Origin: Rudaea sp. | Lineage (GTDB): Bacteria; Pseudomonadota; Gammaproteobacteria; Xanthomonadales; Rhodanobacteraceae | Length of the DNA stretch: 10,460 nucleotides | Reading direction: 5' to 3' | Assembly (NCBI GenBank): GCA_025934455.1 | Contig: JAICYA010000034.1 | Location: forward strand, 1 to 10,460 | Part shown: one piece after another, positions 1-7,710 of the stretch | Layout: each line of letters begins with the position of its first letter | How positions within the stretch are numbered: the stretch's first letter is position 1 | The notes under the pieces: generated by a model | What the model was told of the DNA's origin: nothing | Database searches by the model: none | Seen by the model: the letters and a program-made list of their open reading frames with translations, nothing else | Position numbers and translations under genes: made by a program

Positions 1-1315
<1,315 letters not shown>

Positions 1316-1344
1316 GGCCGAAAGTTTCGTAAACTGCGCTCATC

Positions 1345-2250
1345 ATGGCGCTGACTCGCAACGACACGTCCCCGCTGTTCAGTCCCGACACGGCGAACAC
1401 GCTGCGCCTGATCGGCTATCTGGTGCTGGCCATTGCCTTGATGGTTCTCGACCACCGCAACGGCTGGCTCACGCGCGTGCGCTACACCGCCAGCGTGGCG
1501 ATCGAACCGATGTACCGACTCGCGGCGCTGCCCTCGCAACTGGCGCGCGACGCCGGCGACGCCGTGGCTGACCGCACGCGCCTGAACGCGCGCAACGCGG
1601 AACTCGAACGTGAGTTGCTGCTCGCGCAGGCGCGCCTGAACCGTCTGCAAACCGTGCGCGAACAAAACGAACGCCTGCAGCAGCTGCTCGATGCGCAACG
1701 CAGCCTCGATGTCGGCGTACAGCTCGCACGCATCATCGACGTGGATACCGATCCGTTCCGCCATCGCGTGGTGGTCGATGCCGGCGTGCGCCAGGGCGTG
1801 ACGGCGGGCGAAGCGGTGCTCGATGCGCACGGCGTGATGGGCCAGATCGTGGAAGTGCTGCCGGACACGTCCACCGTCATGCTGATCACCGATCCGGCGC
1901 ACGCATTGCCGGTGAAGAGCGAGCGCACCGGGTTGCGCGCGATCGCACGCGGCACAGGTGCGCTGGATGCGCTGGAATTGCAGAATGTCCCGATCAGCGC
2001 CGATATCAAACCCGGCGACCGGCTGGTTACTTCGGGTTTGGGCGGACATTTTCCCGCCGGATTCCCGGTCGGCAGCGTACGCGGCATCCGCAACGATCCC
2101 AGCGGCATGTTCGCAGTAGCGACGGTCGCGCCGAGTGCGGCGCTGGATCGCAGCGGCGAAGTGCTGATCCTGCACGATCTGCCCGATCCGGTCGGTCCGC
2201 CAGCGCCGGTGTCGATCCAAGGACCGCCCGCGGCGGCGGCGCAGCCATGA
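1345..2250 (+). CDS. mreC: Rod shape-determining protein MreC
   Basis: MreC is a bitopic inner-membrane protein whose periplasmic part binds and activates PBP2. The 301-residue product has a short cytoplasmic tail, one membrane helix at about 20-36 (LRLIGYLVLAIALMVLD), a predicted coiled coil at about 72-118 rich in Leu, Glu, Arg and Gln, and the double beta-barrel domain at about 120-276, including VDAGVRQGV, GVMGQI, KPGDRLVTSGLGG and FPAGFPVGSV. It is shorter than the E. coli protein (367) and ends in a Pro/Ala-rich tail (about 280-301) after the barrel domain. The ATG at 1345 has no clear Shine-Dalgarno. Its TGA shares bases with the mreD ATG (ATGA at 2247-2250), implying translational coupling. 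Confidence 0.96.
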   Translation: MALTRNDTSPLFSPDTANTLRLIGYLVLAIALMVLDHRNGWLTRVRYTASVAIEPMYRLAALPSQLARDAGDAVADRTRLNARNAELERELLLAQARLNRLQTVREQNERLQQLLDAQRSLDVGVQLARIIDVDTDPFRHRVVVDAGVRQGVTAGEAVLDAHGVMGQIVEVLPDTSTVMLITDPAHALPVKSERTGLRAIARGTGALDALELQNVPISADIKPGDRLVTSGLGGHFPAGFPVGSVRGIRNDPSGMFAVATVAPSAALDRSGEVLILHDLPDPVGPPAPVSIQGPPAAAAQP

Positions 2251-2738
2251 ACCGACTGCGCGCCAACGACTGGCTGTTCTGGGGCAGCGTGTTCGCCGGC
2301 TACCTGCTGCAATTGATGCCGTTGCCGCAGGCATTGCTGCCGCTCAAACCCTGGTGGCTGGCATTGATCCTGGTCTACTGGACGCTGGAAGCGCCCGAGC
2401 ATGTGAGCCTGGGCCGCGCCTTCGTGCTCGGCCTGGTCGGCGACCTGCTCGTCGGCGACCTGCTCGGCGAGCAGGCGCTGCGGCTTTGCATTTTTTGCTT
2501 CATCCTGATGCGTTTCCGCGCGCGCCTGCGCTTTTTCCCGATGTGGCAGCAGGCACTGGCCGTGCTTGCCCTGCTCGTCAACGACCGCATCGTACTGCTC
2601 GCCGAACGCGCCGTGGCCGGACTCGGCGGCGCACCGCCAAGCTACTGGCTGGCCCCGCTCGCCGGCGCGCTAGCGTGGCCGTGGGTATTCCTGCTGCTTG
2701 ACGATGCACGCGCGCGCCTGCGCGCCCGCGAATCGTGA
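2247..2738 (+). CDS. mreD: Rod shape-determining protein MreD
   Basis: MreD is a small polytopic inner-membrane protein of the elongasome that works with MreC on PBP2/RodA. The product has 163 residues (E. coli 162) and about five or six hydrophobic segments. It aligns with E. coli MreD, as recalled, almost without gaps: the pattern of LQ-MP near 22-25, the YWTLEAPEHVSLG segment, FVLGLVGDLL, MWQQAL and WPWVFLLL are shared. Residues 64-73 (VGDLLVGDLL) are encoded by a perfect 15-base tandem repeat. The start overlaps the mreC stop (ATGA), and its own TGA overlaps the GTG start of mrdA (GTGA at 2735-2738), so all three genes are probably translated in a coupled way. Confidence 0.95.
   Translation: MNRLRANDWLFWGSVFAGYLLQLMPLPQALLPLKPWWLALILVYWTLEAPEHVSLGRAFVLGLVGDLLVGDLLGEQALRLCIFCFILMRFRARLRFFPMWQQALAVLALLVNDRIVLLAERAVAGLGGAPPSYWLAPLAGALAWPWVFLLLDDARARLRARES
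2436..2465 (+). repeat. Perfect 15-base tandem repeat inside mreD
   Basis: GTCGGCGACCTGCTC occurs twice in a row, in frame, encoding VGDLL twice in a membrane segment. The corresponding stretch of E. coli MreD (as recalled) has the same length, so this is probably convergent codon choice or an old replacement rather than an insertion. As a direct repeat it could be prone to slippage by five codons. Confidence 0.8.
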
Positions 2739-4612
2739 AAAAGCGCCGAAAAACCCCGTCCGGGAAGATCAAGGACGCGCAGCGCGAAGCGGAGCGTTTC
2801 CGCCGTCGCGCACTCGCCGGTTTCATCCTCATCGCGTTGTGCCTGGCCGGACTCGCCGCGCGTTTCTGGTACCTGCAAGTCGCCCGCCACGCCGAATTCG
2901 CCGCGCGCTCGGACAGCAACCGCATCTCGGTGCGCAGCATTCCGCCGACGCGCGGCCTGATCTACGACCGCAACGGCGTGCTGCTGGCCGAGAACATCGC
3001 CGCTTTCCGCCTCGAAGTGGTGCCCGAGCAGGTCAAGGACATGGGCGCGATGCTCGCCGCGCTCGGCCACGTCGTCGCGCTGTCGGACGACGACATCGAG
3101 CGTTTCGCCGCGCTGCGCAAAGGCAAGCGTGCGTTCGACAGCATTCCGCTGCGCCTGAAATTGTCCGAGGACGAGATCGCGCGTTTCTCCACGCAACGCT
3201 GGCGCTTCCCCGGCGTCGACGTGGTGCCGTATTTGACGCGTGCCTATCCGCGCGGCACGGATTTCGCGCACGTGGTCGGCTACGTCGGTCGCATCGACGC
3301 GGCGGACGCGGCCAACCTCGATGCCAACGAATACGCCGGTACCACGCAGATCGGCAAGACCGGCATCGAGCGCAAGTACGAGAGCCAGCTGCACGGTCTG
3401 CCGGGCTACGAGCAGGTCGAGGTAAACGTCGACAAGCGCGTGATCGGCAAGCCGATCAACCGGGTCGCGCCGACGCCGGGCAAGAACCTGTACCTGAGCA
3501 TCGACGCGCGCCTGCAGCGCGTGGCCTTCGATGCACTGGCCGGGCGGCCGGGCGCAGTGGCCGCGATCGATCCGCGCAATGGCGAAGTGCTCGCGCTGGC
3601 CAGCGCGCCGAGTTTCGATCCGAACCTGTTCGTCAACGGCATCGGCCGCGCCGACTACGCCGCGCTGATGAACAATCCGGACAAGCCCCTGCTCGACCGC
3701 GCGATCGCCGGCGGTTTCACGCCGGGCTCCACGGTCAAGCCATATCTCGGTCTTGGCGGACTCGAACTCGGCCTGCGCCGGCCGCAGGACACGGTGCTGT
3801 CGACCGGCGAGTTCTTCATCCCCGGCCAGTCGCGCGGCTATCGCGACGACGTGCGCGGCGGCCAGGGCCTGGTGAACCTGCGCCAGGCCATCGCGCGCTC
3901 GGTCAACACGTATTTCTATTCGCTCGCGCTGGACATGGGCATCGACCGTTTCAGCGCGTGGATGGCGAATTTCGGTTTCGGCAGCCCCACCGGCATCGAT
4001 CTGCCCGGCGAAGCGTCCGGCGTGCTGCCAGCGCGCGCCTGGAAGCGGGCGAAGCTCGAGCAGCCGTTCTATCCGGGCGAGACCGTGATCGCCGGCATCG
4101 GCCAGGGTTACTGGGTGATCACGCCGATCCAGCTGGCATCCGCGCTGGCGACGCTTTCCGAGGGCGGCGTGCGCCACGTTCCGCACCTGTTGCGCGCGCT
4201 GCAGGCCGGCCTGAACGCGCCGCGCGTGCCGGTGGCGCAGCCGAAATCCGCGCCGAGCTTCGTGCGCAATCCCGCCAACTGGGACGCGGTGCGCCAAGGC
4301 ATGATCGACGTGGTCAATGATCCTTCCGGCACCGCACATGGACTCGGCGAAGGATTCCCCTACGTCATCGCCGGCAAAACCGGCACCGCCGAACGCTATT
4401 CGCGCACCGGCGAGGAATGGACCAGCATCATGGCTTCGCCGATCAGCCGCCACGAAGTGCTGTTCGAGGCGTTCACGCCGGCCGACGCGCCGCGCGTCGC
4501 GGTGGTGATCGCGCTCAAGGAAGGCCGCTCCGGCGCCTACGACGCGGCGCCGATCGCGCGCCGGATCCTCGACGAATGGCTCAAGGACGACGACGGAGGC
4601 CGCACGCCATGA
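2735..4612 (+). CDS. mrdA: Penicillin-binding protein 2 (peptidoglycan D,D-transpeptidase)
   Basis: PBP2 is the class B transpeptidase of the elongasome; anchored in the inner membrane, it crosslinks glycan made by RodA. The 625-residue product (E. coli 633) has a basic cytoplasmic tail, a membrane helix at about 27-47, the pedestal motif PPTRGLIYDRNG at 70-81, and a transpeptidase domain from about 260. The active site is complete: SxxK as STVK at 332-335 (nucleophile Ser332), SxN as SVN at 389-391, and KTG at 548-550. The start is GTG, overlapping the mreD stop as GTGA. Compared by spacing with the zinc site reported for Acinetobacter PBP2 (Asp, Asp, His, Cys), only Asp371 remains; the others are Ser356, Gln377 and Val390. 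RodA follows with an ATGA overlap. PBP3 (FtsI) is excluded by the MreBCD/RodA context and by the domain signature. Confidence 0.97.
   Translation: MKKRRKTPSGKIKDAQREAERFRRRALAGFILIALCLAGLAARFWYLQVARHAEFAARSDSNRISVRSIPPTRGLIYDRNGVLLAENIAAFRLEVVPEQVKDMGAMLAALGHVVALSDDDIERFAALRKGKRAFDSIPLRLKLSEDEIARFSTQRWRFPGVDVVPYLTRAYPRGTDFAHVVGYVGRIDAADAANLDANEYAGTTQIGKTGIERKYESQLHGLPGYEQVEVNVDKRVIGKPINRVAPTPGKNLYLSIDARLQRVAFDALAGRPGAVAAIDPRNGEVLALASAPSFDPNLFVNGIGRADYAALMNNPDKPLLDRAIAGGFTPGSTVKPYLGLGGLELGLRRPQDTVLSTGEFFIPGQSRGYRDDVRGGQGLVNLRQAIARSVNTYFYSLALDMGIDRFSAWMANFGFGSPTGIDLPGEASGVLPARAWKRAKLEQPFYPGETVIAGIGQGYWVITPIQLASALATLSEGGVRHVPHLLRALQAGLNAPRVPVAQPKSAPSFVRNPANWDAVRQGMIDVVNDPSGTAHGLGEGFPYVIAGKTGTAERYSRTGEEWTSIMASPISRHEVLFEAFTPADAPRVAVVIALKEGRSGAYDAAPIARRILDEWLKDDDGGRTP
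4595..4599 (+). promoter_or_regulatory. Shine-Dalgarno of rodA
   Basis: GGAGG lies 9 bases before the ATG at 4609, inside the last codons of mrdA. It is the clearest ribosome binding site in the window and decides the rodA start over frame-compatible upstream codons that fall within mrdA. Confidence 0.75.
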
Positions 4613-5721
4613 ATCCGCTGTTGCGCCTGCGCGCGTGGCTGCGCCACAGCCTGCGCGAACCGCGCCTGGACCTGCCGCTGCTCGGCGCACTGATCCTGCT
4701 CGCACTGATCGGGCTCGCCACGCTGTACAGCGCCAGCGATCTGGACCGCCACCTCGTGCTCGGCCAGGCGCTGCGCTTCGCGCTCGGCGGACTGTTCCTG
4801 CTGCTGCTCTCGCGCGTGCCGCCGAACGTGCTGCGCAACTGGACGCCGTGGCTGTACTTCGCCAGCCTCGCCCTGCTCGTGGCCGTGGCGGTGATCGGCC
4901 AGGGCCGCGGCGCGAACCGCTGGCTGAATCTGGGCGTGGTGCGCTTCCAGCCATCGGAGCTGGTCAAGCTGACCCTGCCAATGATGATCGCCTGGTACCT
5001 GCATGCGCGTGAACTGCCGCCGCGCTGGCTGACCCTCGGCGCGGTCGCGCTGCTGATCGTCGCCCCGGCCCTGCTCATCGCCAAGCAGCCAGACCTGGGC
5101 ACCGCCTTGCTGGTCACCGCAAGCGGCGTGTTCGCGGTCTTCCTCGCCGGACTCGCCTGGTGGCGCATCTTCGCCCTGCTCGGCACGGCCGCTGCGGCGG
5201 CACCGCTGCTGTGGCATTTCATGCACGAATACCAGCGCGACCGCCTGCGCATGTTCCTCAATCCGGAGGCCGATCCGCTCGGCAACGGCTGGCACATCAT
5301 CCAGTCGGAGATCGCGGTCGGCTCCGGCGGCCTGGCCGGCAAGGGCTGGCACCACGGCACGCAGTCGCGCCTGGAATTCCTGCCAGAGCACACCACCGAC
5401 TTCGTGTTCGCGGTGTTCTCCGAGGAATGGGGCCTGATCGGCGTGGTCGTGCTGCTTGCGCTGTATCTGTTCATCGTCGGCCGCGGCCTCGTCATCGCCG
5501 CGAATGCGCGCGACACCTATTCGCGCCTGCTCGCGGGCTCCATCAGCATGGCGTTCTTTGTCTACGTCATGGTCAACGGCGGCATGATCACCGGGCTCTT
5601 GCCCGTGGTCGGCGTACCCCTGCCGCTGATCAGTTATGGCGGCACCTCGGCGGTGTCGCTGCTGGCCGGATTCGGCGTGCTGATGTCGATCCACGCACAC
5701 CGCAAGTTCATGTCCGGATGA
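4609..5721 (+). CDS. rodA: Peptidoglycan glycosyltransferase RodA (SEDS family)
   Basis: RodA polymerises lipid II into glycan strands for lateral wall growth, paired with PBP2. The 370-residue product equals the E. coli length and has about ten membrane helices. SEDS signatures are GQGRGANRWLNLG at 98-109, QPSELVKL at 114-121, KQPDLGTALL at 159-168, the large periplasmic loop with NPEADPLGNGWHIIQSEIAVGSGG (218-241), the EFLPEHTTDFVFAVFSEEWG stretch at 256-275, and PVVGVPLPLISYGG at 332-345. Asp264 corresponds to the essential catalytic Asp (Asp262 in E. coli). FtsW is less likely because the gene sits next to PBP2 and mreBCD. The gene begins within the mrdA stop (ATGA) behind a strong GGAGG. 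Confidence 0.97.
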   Translation: MNPLLRLRAWLRHSLREPRLDLPLLGALILLALIGLATLYSASDLDRHLVLGQALRFALGGLFLLLLSRVPPNVLRNWTPWLYFASLALLVAVAVIGQGRGANRWLNLGVVRFQPSELVKLTLPMMIAWYLHARELPPRWLTLGAVALLIVAPALLIAKQPDLGTALLVTASGVFAVFLAGLAWWRIFALLGTAAAAAPLLWHFMHEYQRDRLRMFLNPEADPLGNGWHIIQSEIAVGSGGLAGKGWHHGTQSRLEFLPEHTTDFVFAVFSEEWGLIGVVVLLALYLFIVGRGLVIAANARDTYSRLLAGSISMAFFVYVMVNGGMITGLLPVVGVPLPLISYGGTSAVSLLAGFGVLMSIHAHRKFMSG

Positions 5722-5782
5722 TCATGTTGGGACGCAGCAGGCCATGCTAAGCTTTCGCGCCATCGGCACTTTCGGCGGCAGT

Positions 5783-6775
5783 ATGCGGCGCACCTTCGCG
5801 GTTTTGTATACTTTTTTGCTTTGTGCGCTGCTCAACACCGTTGCGCTGGCCCAATCCGCCGCCGATCCGGGTGCGGCGGAAAAACAGTTCGCCCGACAAA
5901 TGGCGCGCGAACACGGCCTCGACGCCGCGGCGGTGCTGGAAATCCTCCACCGCGCGACCTATCGGCAAAGCGTGATCGACACGATGCAGCGCCCGGCCGA
6001 AGCCAAGCCGTGGAAGGATTACCGGCCGATCTTCGTCACCCAGCGCCGCATCGACGACGGCGCAGCCTTCTTCGATGACAACCGCGCCCTGCTCGAACGC
6101 GTCGGCGGCCAGTACGGCGTGCCGCCCGAACTCATCGCCGCCATCATCGGCGTGGAGAGCAATTACGGCCGCACGCCGATGCGCTACCGCGTGCTCGACG
6201 CGCTGGTCACGCTGGCGTTCTACTACCCGCCGCGCGCGAGTTATTTCCGCTCCGAACTCGCGCAACTGCTGCTGTTGCATTCGGCCGCGTTTCCGTACCC
6301 GCCGGAAGAACTCATGGGCTCGTACGCCGGCGCCATGGGCTGGCCGCAGTTCATGCCATCGAGCGTGGCCAAATACGCGCGCGACGGCGACGCCGACGGC
6401 AAGATCGATTTGTGGAATTCGCTGCCGGACATCTGTGCGAGCGTTGGCAACTACTTCGAAGCGTTCGGCTGGCAGACCGGCGCGCCGGTCGCGCTGCGCG
6501 CGCAAGTCGCCGCGAACGCGCGCACGCTCGATCCGAAAGGCCTCGACCCGGTCTATCCGCTGCAACAGCTCGCCGAATGGGGCTATGTGACGGACCGCAA
6601 ACTCGATCCGGCCACGCCGGCAACTCTGTTGCGCCTGGATGGCGTCGACGGTCCCGAATTCTGGATCACGTTCCGCAATTTCCAGGTCATCTCGCGCTAC
6701 AACAAGAGCCCGTTGTATTCGATGGCGGTGTACCAACTGAGCGAGGCGATCGCCGCCGCGGCCCACGCGCCATGA
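5783..6775 (+). CDS. mltB: Lytic murein transglycosylase B (MltB/Slt35 family)
   Basis: MltB-type enzymes cleave the MurNAc-GlcNAc bond non-hydrolytically, leaving 1,6-anhydroMurNAc ends. From the ATG at 5783 the product has 330 residues: signal peptide about 1-24 (MRRTFAVLYTFLLCALLNTV then ALAQ), catalytic Glu125 in IIGVESNYGRT (121-131), GAMGWPQFMPSS at 183-194, and an EF-hand-like loop DGDADGKIDLW at 201-211 matching the calcium site of E. coli Slt35. The peptide ends in an ALA-Q signal peptidase I site with no lipobox (residues before Cys14 are FLL), so unlike E. coli MltB it is probably a soluble periplasmic protein. A longer in-frame start at 5744 would add 13 residues before the signal peptide; I prefer 5783 for its normal n-region, but neither start has a good ribosome site. 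It follows rodA after 61 bases and overlaps rlpA. Confidence 0.94.
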   Translation: MRRTFAVLYTFLLCALLNTVALAQSAADPGAAEKQFARQMAREHGLDAAAVLEILHRATYRQSVIDTMQRPAEAKPWKDYRPIFVTQRRIDDGAAFFDDNRALLERVGGQYGVPPELIAAIIGVESNYGRTPMRYRVLDALVTLAFYYPPRASYFRSELAQLLLLHSAAFPYPPEELMGSYAGAMGWPQFMPSSVAKYARDGDADGKIDLWNSLPDICASVGNYFEAFGWQTGAPVALRAQVAANARTLDPKGLDPVYPLQQLAEWGYVTDRKLDPATPATLLRLDGVDGPEFWITFRNFQVISRYNKSPLYSMAVYQLSEAIAAAAHAP

Positions 6776-7659
6776 TGGATTGGCGCGTCCGCGCCGCCGT
6801 CGTGCTCGCCATGCTCGCGCTGGGCGGTTGTTTCCATCGCCACGCGACGCGGCCATCGACGCCGGCGGCGCAGCCACCTGCGGCACGGGAATCCGGCGGA
6901 CGCTACGCCCAGGCGAACGATTCCACGCCAGCGCAGGTTCCGGACATCGGCAAGATTCCCGAACCGGTGCCACGCGACGAACCACGCTCGGTCTACGGCA
7001 ACAAGTCGCCCTACAGCGTGCTTGGCGAAACCTATCGCGTGCTGCCGACCTGCAAGGACTACGACGAGCGCGGACTCGCCTCGTGGTACGGCAACAAGTT
7101 CCACGGCTACACCACGTCGAACTTCGAGAAGTACGACATGTACGCCTACTCCGCCGCGAGCAAGGTGCTGCCGATCCCGTGCTACGTGCGCGTGACCAAT
7201 CTGCAGAACGGGCGCAGCGCGATCGTGCGCGTCAACGATCGCGGCCCGTTCGTGGCCAACCGCATCATCGACCTGTCCTTCGTCGCCGCAGTCAAGCTCG
7301 GCGTGTATCCGAAGGGCACGGCGATGGTCGAGGTGCGCGGCATCGATCCCGCCCATCCGCAGCGAAGCGCGGAACCCGCGCCCGGCCGCGCGGTCACAAC
7401 GGCGCCCGGAAAAGCGCCCAATCCCTTGTTATACCTGCAGGTGGGCGCATTCGCGGACCCGGCCAACGCGGAGCGCGCGGCGGCCAAGGTGCGCGCCGCG
7501 CATCTGGGCAGCGTCGCGGTGGTTGCGGTGCAGATCGGTGGCAAGAGCCTGCGACGGGTGCGCCTGGGTCCACTGCGCGATGCCGCCGAAGCGGACGCGC
7601 TCGCGCCCAGACTCAAAGTGCTGGGATTGGGCGAACCGCAGGTTTCAGTGGATAATTGA
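6772..7659 (+). CDS. rlpA: RlpA-family septal lipoprotein, DPBB plus SPOR domains
   Basis: RlpA is an outer-membrane lipoprotein; in Pseudomonas aeruginosa it is a lytic transglycosylase acting on stem-peptide-free glycan. This 295-residue protein has a lipobox LGGC with lipidated Cys20, a Pro/Ala-rich low-complexity linker, the double-psi beta-barrel at about 101-190 (GLASWYGNKFHG, VTNLQNGRSAIVRVNDRGPF, RIIDLS), and a SPOR domain at about 219-294 (YLQVGAFADPANAE, RRVRLGPL) that binds denuded septal glycan. Glu119 and Asp156 match the catalytically implicated P. aeruginosa Glu120 and Asp157, but the expected His (131 there) is Ser130, with identical spacing; the usual NGE is NFE. Cys94 and Cys137 flank the active-site segment and could form a disulfide. 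The start at 6772 overlaps the mltB stop; ATG at 6775 is an equal alternative. Family assignment is firm, activity is not. Confidence 0.95.
   Translation: MMDWRVRAAVVLAMLALGGCFHRHATRPSTPAAQPPAARESGGRYAQANDSTPAQVPDIGKIPEPVPRDEPRSVYGNKSPYSVLGETYRVLPTCKDYDERGLASWYGNKFHGYTTSNFEKYDMYAYSAASKVLPIPCYVRVTNLQNGRSAIVRVNDRGPFVANRIIDLSFVAAVKLGVYPKGTAMVEVRGIDPAHPQRSAEPAPGRAVTTAPGKAPNPLLYLQVGAFADPANAERAAAKVRAAHLGSVAVVAVQIGGKSLRRVRLGPLRDAAEADALAPRLKVLGLGEPQVSVDN
7627..7656 (+). promoter_or_regulatory. Possible internal promoter for dacA
   Basis: TTGGGC at 7627-7632 and GATAAT at 7651-7656 are 18 bases apart, at the extreme 3' end of rlpA. The -10 box matches five of six consensus bases, the -35 only three. 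Transcription would start near 7663, about 45 bases before the dacA start. Placement just ahead of the longest gap but one in the cluster makes it plausible, but it is a pattern match only. Confidence 0.35.
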
Positions 7660-7710
7660 CGATCTGATTCGCCGGGGACGGATCGACAACCCGAAAACAC
7701 GGATTTGATG

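Noticed and set aside
1319..1329. Inverted repeat CGAAAGTTTCG between mreB and mreC as a terminator
   Set aside because: The arms leave a one-base loop and no T run follows, so it cannot form a useful RNA hairpin.
2436..2465. Tandem 15-base repeat as a recent expansion of MreD
   Set aside because: The segment has the same length as the matching part of E. coli MreD, so there is no net insertion; it is kept only as a repeat feature.
2698..4320. 540-codon + strand frame overlapping mrdA
   Set aside because: Alternate-frame reading of mrdA with an Arg/Ala/Pro-rich product and no motif; the mrdA frame has complete PBP motifs.
2642..4954. Very long minus-strand open frame (770 codons) opposite mreD, mrdA and rodA
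   Set aside because: It is a shadow of GC-biased codons: Arg/Ala/Asp/His-rich low-complexity translation, no family motifs, and it lies wholly opposite three well-supported genes. The other long antisense frames (871-2334, 5747-6985, 7645-9372) have the same character.
5807..5812. TATACT as a promoter -10 box at the start of mltB
   Set aside because: There is no acceptable -35 at 16-18 bases, and transcription would begin inside the signal peptide, downstream of both possible start codons.
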